The position numbers were made by a program, and so were the translations under genes. A stretch of DNA of 64,000 nt from an uncultured Clostridia bacterium (GTDB taxonomy: Bacteria; Bacillota; Clostridia; Christensenellales; Pumilibacteraceae): NCBI GenBank assembly GCA_948440265.1, contig CAOJOK010000001.1, positions 62,001 through 126,000 on the forward strand, given 5' to 3'. The notes beneath the pieces are model-generated. The model ran no database searches. It was not told the origin of the DNA and saw only the letters and a program-made list of their open reading frames with translations. Below are positions 15,071-24,593 of the stretch, in pieces. The stretch's first letter is position 1. Each line of letters starts with the position of its first letter.

Positions 15071-16873
15071 ATGGACAGACAACAGAGAATAAGAAATTTT
15101 TGCATAATAGCGCATATCGACCACGGCAAATCCACGCTTGCGGACAGGCTCATAGAAAATACGGGCACCGTGTCCAAAAGAGAATTGACGTCCCAACTGC
15201 TGGACAGTATGGATATAGAGCGTGAGCGCGGAATAACTATAAAACTGACTCCAGTCAGAATGTTCTATACGAAAGACGGAGCGGAATATACGTTCAACCT
15301 AATCGACACTCCGGGTCACGTCGATTTTACTTACGAAGTTTCGCGCTCGCTGGCGGCTTGCGAAGGCGCCATTTTGATTGTCGATTCCACGCAGGGCGTG
15401 GAAGCTCAAACGCTTGCGAACGTCTATCTTGCCGTGGATAACAATCTCGAAGTTCTGCCCGTCATAAATAAGATAGATTTGCCAAGCGCGCGCCCCGAAG
15501 AAACACGCGCGGAAATAGAAGACGTAATCGGACTCGACGCTTCCGCCGCGCCTATGATAAGCGCAAAGGAAGGCTTAAACATATCCGACGTTTTGGACGC
15601 GATTGTGGATAAACTGCCGCCGCCGCGCGGAGACGAAAAACAGCCGCTCAAAGCGCTCATTTTCGATTCGGTGTATGACAACTATAAGGGCGCTGTATGC
15701 GTCATAAGGGTCATAGACGGCAGTGTGGGCGCGGGCGATAAGATACGCATAATGTCTACGGGAAAGGAATACGACGTCGTGGAAGTGGGCGTGTTCAATC
15801 CCAAATCTCTGCCCGTGGAAAGACTGTCGGCAGGCGACGTCGGCTACCTTTGCGCGAGCATTAAAAATGTCGAAGAAACTGCGCCGGGTGATACGATAAC
15901 GTCGGCGGCGAATCCGACGGCACAGCCCTGCCCGGGATATAAAAAGGTACAGCCCGTCGTGTATTGCGGCATATATCCGACCGACGGTTCCAAGTACGAC
16001 GATTTGAAAGAAGCGTTGGAAAGACTGAAACTCAACGACGCGTCGCTGTTTTACGAAGCGGAAACCTCCGTGGCTCTCGGCTTCGGCTTCCGTTGCGGCT
16101 TTTTGGGACTGCTTCATATGGAGATTATACAGGAGCGTCTGGAAAGGGAGTTCAATCTCGACATAATCACGACTGCGCCGGGTGTCAATTACAACGTCGT
16201 AAAAACCGACGGCGAAATTCTGACGGTAACCAACCCGGGGAACCTGCCGCCCGTATCGGAAATAGAGCGGATAGAAGAACCGTATATCAAAGCGGATATT
16301 TACACGCCGCCCGAATATATCGGCGCCATTATGGAGCTGTGCACCGAACGCCGCGGAGAATATATAAATCTCGTATATCTCGATAAAAAGAGAGTGCGTA
16401 TAGAATACGAGATACCGCTGAACGAAGTGGTGTACGACTTTTTCGACGGACTGAAATCGAGAACGCGCGGCTATGCGTCGCTGGACTATGAGCTTAAAGG
16501 CTATAAAAGCAGCGACCTCGTCAAACTCGACATACTGTTGAACAACGAGATTTGCGACGCGCTGTCGATAATAGTGCACAGAGATAAGGCGTATAACCGC
16601 GGCAGGGGAATGGCGGAAAAACTGAAAGAAGTAATTCCGCGTCAGATGTTCGAGATTCCCATTCAGGCGGCAATCGGCGGCAAGGTCATAGCCCGAGAAA
16701 CCGTCAAAGCGATGAGAAAAGACGTGCTGGCAAAGTGCTACGGCGGCGATATATCGCGCAAGAAGAAACTGTTGGAAAAGCAGAAAGAAGGCAAAAAGAG
16801 AATGAGACAAATCGGTTCGGTCGAAGTCCCGAGCGAAGCGTTTATGTCCGTACTGAAACTCGACAATAAATGA
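15071..16873 (+). CDS. lepA: Elongation factor 4 (LepA), ribosome back-translocase GTPase
   Basis: The protein has 600 residues, the usual family length. The N-terminus [22 protein letters not shown] (residues 5-26, G1 loop AHIDHGKST), DTPGHVDF (G3) and NKIDLP (G4) define the GTPase. The C-terminal domain contains the LepA-specific block beginning [13 protein letters not shown]. An in-frame TTG at 15053 lies inside the -10 region, so ATG 15071 is the true start. Its TGA overlaps the hemW ATG (ATGA). The lepA-hemW-hrcA order is the standard Firmicute arrangement. Confidence 0.97.
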   Translation: MDRQQRIRNFCIIAHIDHGKSTLADRLIENTGTVSKRELTSQLLDSMDIERERGITIKLTPVRMFYTKDGAEYTFNLIDTPGHVDFTYEVSRSLAACEGAILIVDSTQGVEAQTLANVYLAVDNNLEVLPVINKIDLPSARPEETRAEIEDVIGLDASAAPMISAKEGLNISDVLDAIVDKLPPPRGDEKQPLKALIFDSVYDNYKGAVCVIRVIDGSVGAGDKIRIMSTGKEYDVVEVGVFNPKSLPVERLSAGDVGYLCASIKNVEETAPGDTITSAANPTAQPCPGYKKVQPVVYCGIYPTDGSKYDDLKEALERLKLNDASLFYEAETSVALGFGFRCGFLGLLHMEIIQERLEREFNLDIITTAPGVNYNVVKTDGEILTVTNPGNLPPVSEIERIEEPYIKADIYTPPEYIGAIMELCTERRGEYINLVYLDKKRVRIEYEIPLNEVVYDFFDGLKSRTRGYASLDYELKGYKSSDLVKLDILLNNEICDALSIIVHRDKAYNRGRGMAEKLKEVIPRQMFEIPIQAAIGGKVIARETVKAMRKDVLAKCYGGDISRKKKLLEKQKEGKKRMRQIGSVEVPSEAFMSVLKLDNK

Positions 16874-17979
16874 TGAGCAAAATCGAAGAAGAAAGTTTCG
16901 GTATATATATTCATATTCCGTTCTGCAAAAGTAAGTGCGCATATTGTTCGTTTGTTTCGGACGCCTGTCTTTCCGATTGCAAAGACTATGTGGACGCTCT
17001 GATACGGGAGATACGCGACGTCGGCGGCGGCAGGCACGCGGATACCGTGTATATAGGCGGCGGAACTCCGTCCGTGCTGAAAAGGGGCGAACTTAAAAGA
17101 ATAATGTCGGCGGTGAGAGAAAACTTTTCGTTGTTCGATAATGCCGAAATAAGTTCGGAGTGCAATCCCGATTCTGCAACGCGCGAGTTTTTCGACGAGT
17201 GCGTGTCGTCGGGGGTCAATAGGGTGAGTATGGGACTGCAGTCGGCAAACGACGCACTGCTTAAAAAAATCGGCAGAATTCACACTTTCGGACAGTTCAC
17301 GGACAGCGTGGAAGCGGCAAGGGCGGCGGGTCTGGAAAACATAGGCGCAGACTTGATGCTCGGACTGCCGTCACAGACCGAAAAAGACGTAACCGACGCA
17401 TTGCGTGCCGTCATAGAGCGCGGACTAAAACACGTTTCCGTGTACGGACTGTCGGTGGAAGAAGGCACGCCGCTTTATAAAAGCGGATATGAGCCCGACG
17501 AAGATATGTGCGCCGACTTTTACGACCTTTGCTATGAAACGCTGAAAAGCGCGGGATATCACAGATACGAAGTCAGCAATTTTGCTATAGCAGGGAAAGA
17601 ATGTCGCCACAATATCAAGTATTGGACGTCGAAACCCTATCTGGGTTTTGGGGTCGCGGCGCACTCTTTTTACGGTAATACGCGCAGGGAAAACACTGCG
17701 GACAGAAAAAGGTATATGACGGGCGAGCGCGTCGAAAAAATAACCGAGCTTACAAAAGCCGACAGGATAGAGGAAACGATTATGCTGTCTCTGCGGACGG
17801 ATAGGGGACTCGATTTGACCGAATTCGAAAATAAGTCCGGTTGCGACCTGTTAAAAAGCAAACGCTCGGAGATAGACAGACTTAAAAAGCTCGGACTGAT
17901 AAATATAGACGGCAAAAGACTTCGATTGACCGAACAGGCGTATTATAAAATGAATTACGTTATTCTTGCATTGCTTTAA
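16870..17979 (+). CDS. hemW: HemW, radical-SAM heme chaperone (HemN-like)
   Basis: The protein has 369 residues. Near residue 17 the motif [13 protein letters not shown] gives CxxxCxxC, the [4Fe-4S]/SAM-binding cysteines, followed by GGGTPSVL and the HNIKYW block of HemW proteins. HemW-type proteins were long annotated as oxygen-independent coproporphyrinogen oxidase but lack the extra N-terminal residues of true HemN and act in heme delivery. The gene is coupled to lepA by a 4-nt overlap. Either ATG 16870 or ATG 16873 could serve. After it comes the hrcA promoter region. Confidence 0.92.
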   Translation: MMSKIEEESFGIYIHIPFCKSKCAYCSFVSDACLSDCKDYVDALIREIRDVGGGRHADTVYIGGGTPSVLKRGELKRIMSAVRENFSLFDNAEISSECNPDSATREFFDECVSSGVNRVSMGLQSANDALLKKIGRIHTFGQFTDSVEAARAAGLENIGADLMLGLPSQTEKDVTDALRAVIERGLKHVSVYGLSVEEGTPLYKSGYEPDEDMCADFYDLCYETLKSAGYHRYEVSNFAIAGKECRHNIKYWTSKPYLGFGVAAHSFYGNTRRENTADRKRYMTGERVEKITELTKADRIEETIMLSLRTDRGLDLTEFENKSGCDLLKSKRSEIDRLKKLGLINIDGKRLRLTEQAYYKMNYVILALL

Positions 17980-18006
17980 AAAAATTGTAAAAACGGCGTA
18001 ATTCAT

Positions 18007-18035
18007 TTGACACAGACCGCCTAATATGGTATCAT
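18007..18035 (+). promoter_or_regulatory. Sigma-A promoter of the hrcA heat-shock operon
   Basis: TTGACA (18007-18012, consensus), 17-nt spacer, TATCAT (18030-18035). The transcript would start just at the CIRCE operator. Confidence 0.85.
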
Positions 18036-18039
18036 TACA

Positions 18040-18066
18040 TTAGCACTCTAATAAGGTGACTGCTAA
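18040..18066 (+). promoter_or_regulatory. CIRCE operator (HrcA binding site)
   Basis: TTAGCACTC (18040-18048), 9-nt spacer, GACTGCTAA (18058-18066). It matches the CIRCE consensus TTAGCACTC-N9-GAGTGCTAA with one change (C for G at 18060). Bound HrcA would block initiation from the promoter 5 nt upstream, so the operon represses itself until heat stress removes HrcA. Confidence 0.95.
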
Positions 18067-18139
18067 TAATCTTCGATAGATACTGCTAATTCGGCGCAGA
18101 GCCGAAAGCGGTAAAGACAAGAGAGGCGAAAAGCGTTAA

Positions 18140-19219
18140 ATGGGTCTTTCCGGACGTAAAGAAAAAATCCTTCAAGCGGTGGTCGACAGTTACATAAACA
18201 ACTGCACTCCCGTTTCGAGCGCGGAAATCAAAGAGAGCAAACTTCCTTCTTTGAGCACTGCGACGATAAGGAACGAACTTGCGGCTTTGGAAGAAATGGG
18301 ATACCTTGCCCAGCCCCATACGTCGTCGGGCAGAGTCCCCACCGCGGAAGCATACCGCCTCTATGTCGAAAAGCTTATGCCGAAGCGCAAGCTGACGCGC
18401 GGCGAATTGAAGATTGTAAAACGCTATTTCAACCGCACGATAACCGAGCTGGACGATATGCTGAAAAGCACCGCAAAAGTCATTTCGGAGATAACCAATC
18501 TCACGTCGGTGGCTTATGCGCAGAACGTGGCGGACGCAACGATAACGCGGATAAAGATAGTCAAGATATCCGATTCGACGGCTCTCGTGGTAATCGTCAC
18601 CAATCTCGGCGTTATGAAAGATGCGACGATGAGCGTCAACGGCATACTGTCGGATGAATATTGCGACAATGCCAGCAGGTTTGTGAGCGAAACGTTCGGC
18701 GGATATAAAGTGTCGGAAGTGTTAAAGCCCAAGCCGATAATCAAGAGCGTGAAAAAAGAGTACGAGAACGTATTTAAAACCGTTCTCAAAATCTTGAAGA
18801 ATTACGCTCACGACGAAATGGTCAGCGACATTGTGCTGGAAGGGAGTGCCAAAATTCTGGAACAGCCGGAATACGAGAACCTGGCCAAAGCCAAAGCGAT
18901 GCTGGAACTTTTGGACGCCAAGGAAGAGCTCGTGCCCGTGCTGGCAAACAACGACAATATGAATTTGTCGATAAAGATTGCCAAGGACAACGAGATAAAG
19001 GACGGCACTCCGGAGTGCGCGATAGTGACGGCAAACTATGCCGTAAACGGCGTGTCTCTCGGAAACGCAGGCGTAATCGGTCCCATTCGTATGGACTATG
19101 CCAAGGTCGTGTCTGTGCTCGACTATATAGGCAAAACGATAAATCTTCTGCCTGCCGGAAGCGGCGGTGAAGAAGAAGTCAAAGAGCTGTCGGAGCATAT
19201 GGACGACGAAAACGAGTAA
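18140..19219 (+). CDS. hrcA: Heat-inducible transcription repressor HrcA
   Basis: The protein has 359 residues. It has an N-terminal winged helix (SGRKEKILQAVVDSYI near residues 4-19, and SLSTATIRNELAALEEMGYLAQPHTSSGRVPT near 37-68, the family hallmark), then a GAF-like domain and the dimerisation region. It represses its own operon through the CIRCE site 74 nt upstream. GAGAGG at 18121 is a distant but usable ribosome site. It is followed by grpE, dnaK and dnaJ. The C-terminus is acidic (EELSEHMDDENE-like). Confidence 0.96.
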   Translation: MGLSGRKEKILQAVVDSYINNCTPVSSAEIKESKLPSLSTATIRNELAALEEMGYLAQPHTSSGRVPTAEAYRLYVEKLMPKRKLTRGELKIVKRYFNRTITELDDMLKSTAKVISEITNLTSVAYAQNVADATITRIKIVKISDSTALVVIVTNLGVMKDATMSVNGILSDEYCDNASRFVSETFGGYKVSEVLKPKPIIKSVKKEYENVFKTVLKILKNYAHDEMVSDIVLEGSAKILEQPEYENLAKAKAMLELLDAKEELVPVLANNDNMNLSIKIAKDNEIKDGTPECAIVTANYAVNGVSLGNAGVIGPIRMDYAKVVSVLDYIGKTINLLPAGSGGEEEVKELSEHMDDENE

Positions 19220-19242
19220 AAAATATCTTATAGGAGTGTGTT

Positions 19243-19911
19243 ATGGCAGAGGAAAAAGAAGAAAAGTCTGTTATAGAACTCAAACAAGAAGAATATAAAG
19301 CCATTCAGGCGCAAGTGGCAAACCTGACTCAACAGGTTCAAATAGCGCAGACCGTGGTTACGAAAGAAAAGAGCAGGTCGGAAGAACTCGGCAATCTTGT
19401 TGTGAGAATGCAGGCGGATTTCGACAATTACCGCAAGCGTAATAACGAGCAGATGAAGCATAATAAAGAGGACGGAGCCGTGGAAGTGGTGGAAAAACTT
19501 CTGCCCGTACTCGACGATATGAAACGCGCCATTATGATGATACAGGAAGAACAGGCAAGCCTTGCAAGCAAGGCGGCGCAGCCTGCGCCTGCGGCAAGCG
19601 GCGAAGCTGCCGCGGCGGCGGAAGGCGCACAACCTGCCGCGCCTGCGGAGAAACAGCCGGCAGACGTGGTCAAGCAGGTGGGCGACGGCGTAAAAATGAT
19701 TTACCGAAAGATAACGGATATGCTTGCGTCGATAAACGTAACGGAAATCCCGGCTTTGGGAGAACAGTTCGACCCCAATCTTCACAACGCCATACAGCAA
19801 GTTAAGGTCAAAGACCCCACCAAAGTGAATATGGTCGTAGAAGTATATCAGAAAGGTTACAGAATGGGCGACAGAGTGATAAGACACAGCGTCGTCACCG
19901 TGGCAAAATAA
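19243..19911 (+). CDS. grpE: Nucleotide exchange factor GrpE with Ala/Pro-rich insert
   Basis: The protein has 222 residues and releases ADP from DnaK. Residues 10-75 form the long coiled-coil helix. QADFDNYRKR is the family motif, LLPVLDDMKRAI follows, and the C-terminal beta domain carries QFDPNLHNAI and GYRMGDRVIRHS. Between the helices, residues about 103-140 are an Ala/Pro/Glu-rich low-complexity stretch (AQPAPAASGEAAAAAEGAQ) that most GrpE proteins lack, making this one longer than the usual 180-200 residues. SD AGGAG at 19233. Second gene of the CIRCE operon. Confidence 0.95.
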   Translation: MAEEKEEKSVIELKQEEYKAIQAQVANLTQQVQIAQTVVTKEKSRSEELGNLVVRMQADFDNYRKRNNEQMKHNKEDGAVEVVEKLLPVLDDMKRAIMMIQEEQASLASKAAQPAPAASGEAAAAAEGAQPAAPAEKQPADVVKQVGDGVKMIYRKITDMLASINVTEIPALGEQFDPNLHNAIQQVKVKDPTKVNMVVEVYQKGYRMGDRVIRHSVVTVAK

Positions 19912-19965
19912 GGCAAAATAAACAATCAAGAAATAAGTTTTCTATTTTATGGAGGATTAACAATA

Positions 19966-21768
19966 ATGGGTAAGATTATCGGTATCGATTTGGGTACTAC
20001 AAACTCCTGCGTAGCCGTTCTCGAAGGCGGCGAGCCTGTGGTAATACCTAACTCCGAAGGTGCGCGCACGACGCCTTCCGTAGTTGGTTTTGCAAAAGAC
20101 GGAGAGCGTTTGGTCGGTCAGGTGGCAAAGCGTCAGGCTGTTGCAAACCCCGATAAGACCATCATCTCTATCAAGAGAGATATGGGTACCAACAGAAAGG
20201 TGCACATCGACGGCAAAGATTATTCTCCGCAGGAGATATCCGCAATGGTGCTGAGCAAGCTCAAAGCGGACGCGGAAGCATATCTGGGCGAGAAAGTAAC
20301 GCAGGCGGTCATAACCGTTCCCGCATACTTCACCGACTCGCAGAGACAGGCGACGAAAGACTCCGGCCGTATCGCAGGCTTGGAAGTGCTGCGTATCATA
20401 AACGAGCCGACGGCGGCGGCGCTTGCTTACGGTCTTGATAAGGGACAAAACTCCAACCAGAAGATTTTCATTTACGACTTGGGCGGCGGTACGTTTGATA
20501 TTTCCATTCTGGAAATCGGCGACGGCGTGTTCGAAGTTATCGCGACCGCAGGCGACAACCGTTTGGGCGGCGACGACTTCGACCAGAAGATAATGGATTA
20601 TCTTGTGGATGAGTTCAAAAAGGATAATGGTATCGACCTTTCCAAAGATAAAATGGCAATGCAGCGTCTGAAAGAAGCGGCGGAAAAAGCAAAGATAGAG
20701 CTTTCCGGCGTGCAGAAGACGACCGTAAGCCTGCCGTTCATAACCGCAGGCGCGGCAGGTCCTTTGCATCTCGAATACGAATTGACCAAAGCCAAGTTCG
20801 ACGCGTTGACGCAGCCGCTTGTCGATAAGACGGTCAAGCTTACGCAGCAGGCTATGTCCGACGCAGGTTTCTCGGCTTCCGATATAGACAAGGTTATTCT
20901 TGTCGGCGGCTCGACCCGTATCCCTGCCGTTGTGGACGCGGTGAGAAAGCTCGCGGGCAAAGAACCGTTCAAGGGTATCAACCCCGACGAATGCGTTGCA
21001 ATCGGCGCGGCAATACAGGGCGGCGTGCTTGCAGGCGAAGTCAAAGACGTCTTGCTTTTGGACGTTACTCCGCTGTCGCTCGGTATCGAAACCGTCGGCG
21101 GTATATTCACGAAACTTATTCAGCGGAACACGACGATACCTACAAAGAAATCGCAGGTATTCTCCACAGCGACCGACGGTCAGCCCTCCGTCGATATTCA
21201 CGTATTGCAGGGCGAACGCGAGATAGCCGCTCATAACAAGACGTTGGCACGTTTCGAACTCGGCGGCATACCGCCCGCACCGAGAGGCGTTCCTCAAATC
21301 GAAGTTACTTTCGATATCGACGCCAACGGTATAGTTCACGTTTCGGCAAAGGATAAGGGCACTGGTAAGGAACAGCACGTTACGATAACGGCGTCCACCA
21401 ATTTGACCGAACAGCAGATACAGCAGGCAATCAAAGACGCCGAAACGTACTCCGACGAAGACAATAAGAGAAAGGAGCTCGTGGAAACCAAGAACCAGGC
21501 GGATATGCTGGTGTTCTCCATCGAGAAATTCCTTAAAGAAAACGGCAACGCTGTCAGCCAGTCCGATAAAGACGAGCTGGAAAAGGAAATGAAGAACGTC
21601 AAAGAAGTCATAAAGACCGACGACATAGACGTGATTCGCGATGCCGTAGAAACGTTGCAGAAGCTTTCCAACGGAATATTCACCAAACTTTACGAGAGCG
21701 GTGCGGCACAGCAAAACAGCGACGACGTCGTAGTGGAAGATGCGGAAGTAGTAGACGACAACAACTGA
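19966..21768 (+). CDS. dnaK: Chaperone protein DnaK (Hsp70)
   Basis: The protein has 600 residues and is an ATP-dependent chaperone working with DnaJ and GrpE. Visible signatures: [13 protein letters not shown] (residues 5-17), [25 protein letters not shown], and the interdomain linker [18 protein letters not shown]. The C-terminus ends in acidic residues ([15 protein letters not shown]). Strong SD GGAGG at 19951. The 24-residue insertion of Gram-negative DnaK is absent near residue 80, as in Firmicutes. Confidence 0.99.
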   Translation: MGKIIGIDLGTTNSCVAVLEGGEPVVIPNSEGARTTPSVVGFAKDGERLVGQVAKRQAVANPDKTIISIKRDMGTNRKVHIDGKDYSPQEISAMVLSKLKADAEAYLGEKVTQAVITVPAYFTDSQRQATKDSGRIAGLEVLRIINEPTAAALAYGLDKGQNSNQKIFIYDLGGGTFDISILEIGDGVFEVIATAGDNRLGGDDFDQKIMDYLVDEFKKDNGIDLSKDKMAMQRLKEAAEKAKIELSGVQKTTVSLPFITAGAAGPLHLEYELTKAKFDALTQPLVDKTVKLTQQAMSDAGFSASDIDKVILVGGSTRIPAVVDAVRKLAGKEPFKGINPDECVAIGAAIQGGVLAGEVKDVLLLDVTPLSLGIETVGGIFTKLIQRNTTIPTKKSQVFSTATDGQPSVDIHVLQGEREIAAHNKTLARFELGGIPPAPRGVPQIEVTFDIDANGIVHVSAKDKGTGKEQHVTITASTNLTEQQIQQAIKDAETYSDEDNKRKELVETKNQADMLVFSIEKFLKENGNAVSQSDKDELEKEMKNVKEVIKTDDIDVIRDAVETLQKLSNGIFTKLYESGAAQQNSDDVVVEDAEVVDDNN

Positions 21769-21800
21769 TGTCGGCATAAAATAAGTTAAAGGCGCAGTAA

Positions 21801-22886
21801 ATGGCAAAATCATATTATGACATTTTGGGCGTAGCCAAAACGGCTACCGACGACGAAATAAAATCGGCATATCGTAAGCTCGCATTGAAATATCATCCGG
21901 ACAGAAATCCGGGTGACCAAAATGCGGCTAATATGTTCACAGAGATAAACGAAGCGTACGAGACGTTGAGCGACCCGCAAAAGAAAGCGGCTTATGACCG
22001 TCCGTCGTCCTCGTCCTCCTCGTCATTCGGCGGTGGCGGCGGAAGCGGTTCTTCGTTCTTCGACGAGTTCGTCAATAATATGTTCAACGGCGACCGTAAA
22101 GATTCTCATTCTTCGAGCGGCGGCGACATATCTTTGAATGTGACGCTGACTTTCGAAGAAGCGGCTTTCGGTGTTACGAAAGAGATACCCGTAAATCGGT
22201 TCGAGCCTTGCTCGGCGTGCCGCGGTACGGGTGCAAAAAACGGAACGCAGTTTGTCAAGTGTAACAATTGCGGCGGCACGGGTAAAGTCCGTTTTGCGCA
22301 GGAAACGCCTTTCGGCAGAGTTGTCAGTATGAAGGCGTGTAGCGTCTGTAACGGTTCGGGTCGTATAATCAAGGAACCTTGTCCCGTCTGCGGCGGCAGG
22401 GCGCTGATAAGAAAGAACAGCAATTTGAGAATAACCTTCCCTGCGGGCATAGAGCCGAATCAGATTATGACGGTGCCGGGAGAAGGCGAGCGCAGCAGAA
22501 CGGGTGCCAAAGCAGGCAATCTCGTGCTTATGATAAACGTAATGCCGCACAAGCATTTCAAGAGAAAAGGCTTGGACTTGCTAATCGACGTTGCTGTAAC
22601 GTTCACGCAGGCGCTCTTGGGAGATAAAGTTTTGGTGCCCACGCTAAAGGGAACGAAGATAACATTCCCGCTACCCGAGGGCACGCAGAGCGGAACCACT
22701 TTCAAACTGAAAGGGCAGGGCATAGAGAACGTGAAAAAGGGACTTGTAGGCGATATGCTTGTTTCGGTGGACATAGAGCTTCCCAAAATGCTGACAAAAG
22801 AGCAGAAGAACAAGGTCAAGGAGCTTCACGAACTGTTGAAGTCCGACCAGTATGACAAATCAAAGGAATATATGAACAAAAAGTAG
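21801..22886 (+). CDS. dnaJ: Chaperone protein DnaJ (Hsp40)
   Basis: The protein has 361 residues. The J domain carries the YHPDRNPGD motif (HPD, about residue 32) that stimulates DnaK ATPase, followed by a Ser/Gly-rich linker (71-90), a zinc domain with four CxxCxGxG-type repeats (CSACRGTG, CNNCGGTG, CSVCNGSG, CPVCGG), and two substrate-binding beta domains. It is the last core member of the CIRCE operon. A GC-rich hairpin follows before prmA. Confidence 0.98.
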   Translation: MAKSYYDILGVAKTATDDEIKSAYRKLALKYHPDRNPGDQNAANMFTEINEAYETLSDPQKKAAYDRPSSSSSSSFGGGGGSGSSFFDEFVNNMFNGDRKDSHSSSGGDISLNVTLTFEEAAFGVTKEIPVNRFEPCSACRGTGAKNGTQFVKCNNCGGTGKVRFAQETPFGRVVSMKACSVCNGSGRIIKEPCPVCGGRALIRKNSNLRITFPAGIEPNQIMTVPGEGERSRTGAKAGNLVLMINVMPHKHFKRKGLDLLIDVAVTFTQALLGDKVLVPTLKGTKITFPLPEGTQSGTTFKLKGQGIENVKKGLVGDMLVSVDIELPKMLTKEQKNKVKELHELLKSDQYDKSKEYMNKK

Positions 22887-22893
22887 AGATGCG

Positions 22894-22923
22894 GCGGGCG
22901 GTTGACGCCCGCACTTCTTTTTT
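22894..22923 (+). terminator. Intrinsic terminator after dnaJ
   Basis: GCGGGCG (22894-22900), 5-nt loop, CGCCCGC (22906-22912), then ACTTCTTTTTT. It lies 13 nt before prmA and probably lowers read-through from the heat-shock genes into the modification genes. Confidence 0.75.
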
Positions 22924-22935
22924 AAGGACGTAATT

Positions 22936-23853
22936 ATGCAGTGGTTGAAAGTGACCGTCGGCACGACGACGGAATGTGCGGATATAGTGTCGCTCATTCT
23001 TATGGACGCAGGTTCGGACGGCGTTTCCGTTTTGGACGTAAACGACGTGAAAGATGTGCTTCGCGATAAAAATTCCTGGGACTATGCGGACGATAAATTA
23101 TTGAACGCTTCGGACGAAGAAGTTTTTGTAAGCGGCTTTTTCGGCAAAGACTTCGATATGGAAGCGCTGAAACAGTCTTTGGACGAGTTCAGGGAAAACA
23201 GCGATTTACAGGCAGGCTCGTTGTCGGTCAAAATTGACAGCGTGCAGGACTCTGATTGGGAAAACGAGTGGCGCAAGTATTACCGCCCGATAGAGAGAGA
23301 AGATGTCGCCATTGTGCCGCAGTGGATAAAATATGACGGCAAATGCGGTAAAACAGTGCTGATAGAGCCGGGAATGGCTTTCGGTACGGGCAGACACGAA
23401 ACCACGGCTATGTGCATATCGCTGCTGCAAAAAATCGACTTAAAACAAAAGACGGTTTTGGATATTGGCTGCGGAAGTGGAATTTTGGGCATAGCGGCGC
23501 TCAAATGCGGCGCAAAACGCTGTGTTATGTCAGACATAGATAATGCCGCAATAGAGTCTGCAAGGCTAAATGCCGAGCTTAACGGCGTTTGTGGGCAATC
23601 GGAGTTTATTTGCGGCAACCTCTGTCTGTCGGAAAATAAATTCGATGCCGTATTGGCGAATTTAACTGCCGATATATTGTTGCGCCTTTACGAAACATTG
23701 CCGCAGTTTGTGAATAAGGGCGGTTATGTTATAATCAGCGGACTTATTCACGCCCGCGCCGACGAAGTGCTGAAAAAGTATTCGGAACAGTTCGACGCGG
23801 TGGAAAGACTTCGCGAAGGAGAGTGGCAGGCGATACTGCTGAAAAAGAAATGA
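22936..23853 (+). CDS. prmA: Ribosomal protein L11 methyltransferase PrmA
   Basis: The protein has 305 residues and is a SAM-dependent methylase of ribosomal protein L11. The SAM motif I is LDIGCGSGILGIAALKCGA (about residues 176-194), preceded by the family block PGMAFGTGRHETTAMC. ANLTADIL is the PrmA variant of the catalytic NI-type motif. SD AAGGACG lies just downstream of the dnaJ terminator. The stop overlaps the rsmE ATG by 4 nt. Confidence 0.95.
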   Translation: MQWLKVTVGTTTECADIVSLILMDAGSDGVSVLDVNDVKDVLRDKNSWDYADDKLLNASDEEVFVSGFFGKDFDMEALKQSLDEFRENSDLQAGSLSVKIDSVQDSDWENEWRKYYRPIEREDVAIVPQWIKYDGKCGKTVLIEPGMAFGTGRHETTAMCISLLQKIDLKQKTVLDIGCGSGILGIAALKCGAKRCVMSDIDNAAIESARLNAELNGVCGQSEFICGNLCLSENKFDAVLANLTADILLRLYETLPQFVNKGGYVIISGLIHARADEVLKKYSEQFDAVERLREGEWQAILLKKK

Positions 23854-24593
23854 GAATATTCGTGGATGAAATAAAAGGCGATAAATGCGTTTTGCGCGGA
23901 GACAGCCACAGACACGTGGCGTATGCACTGCGTTCCCGTGTCGGCGACGCGGTGACGCTGTGTCCGCAAGACGGATACGATTATTCGGGAGTGATAGAAA
24001 ACATCTCGCAGGACGAAACGCGCGTAAAGATAAACGGCGTTATGAAAAGCGCAGGAGAGCCTGCGGTGAAATTGACTGTTTTCTGCGCTATACCGAACAA
24101 GAGCGACAAGCTGGATTTGATTGTTCAAAAATTGACCGAGCTCGGTGCGTCCGTAATACAGCCTATATCGACGGAGTTTACGCAGGGCAAACCGCAGTCC
24201 GTGCGGCTCGACAGGTTGGAGCGAATATGCGAAGAGGCGTCAAAGCAATGCGGCAGAGGAATTATTCCCAAAGTGTGCGCTCCCATATCTTTTGGGGAAA
24301 TGTCGGCTTTGCTCGACGGTTTCGATTTGACGGTGTTTCCGTATGAAAGAGAAAAAGCTCTGTCTTTGAAGCGGTTCTTGAAAGGCAGAGCCGAAAAGGA
24401 TGTAAAGAGCGCCTGCGTGATTATAGGTTCCGAAGGCGGCTTTTCGGAGAGCGAAGCTCGGACGCTGAACGAGATGGGCATAAAAAGCGTCACGCTGGGA
24501 AATCGAATTTTGCGCACCGAAACGGCAAACATTGCGGTAGTATCGGCGTTGATGTATGAGCTTGACGAGTGGCAAACGGGGTGCGAATCGTGA
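23850..24593 (+). CDS. rsmE: 16S rRNA m3U1498 methyltransferase RsmE
   Basis: The protein has 247 residues from the ATG that overlaps the prmA stop (ATGA). A GTG 27 nt upstream is less likely. RsmE is a SPOUT methyltransferase modifying U1498 of 16S rRNA. Seen are the N-terminal PUA-like segment (HVAYALRSRVGDAV), QKLTELGA, KQCGRGIIP, and the knot motifs IIGSEGGFSESE and LGNRILRTETA, which form the SAM pocket. Its end overlaps the mtaB start (GTGA). Confidence 0.95.
   Translation: MRIFVDEIKGDKCVLRGDSHRHVAYALRSRVGDAVTLCPQDGYDYSGVIENISQDETRVKINGVMKSAGEPAVKLTVFCAIPNKSDKLDLIVQKLTELGASVIQPISTEFTQGKPQSVRLDRLERICEEASKQCGRGIIPKVCAPISFGEMSALLDGFDLTVFPYEREKALSLKRFLKGRAEKDVKSACVIIGSEGGFSESEARTLNEMGIKSVTLGNRILRTETANIAVVSALMYELDEWQTGCES

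Noticed and set aside
19957..21813. Long minus-strand open frame (over 600 codons) opposite dnaK
   Set aside because: It is the codon-bias shadow of dnaK. The protein is Arg/Phe/Tyr/Val-rich without family features. Similar shadows lie opposite lepA (15575-16942) and rpsA (61562-63094).
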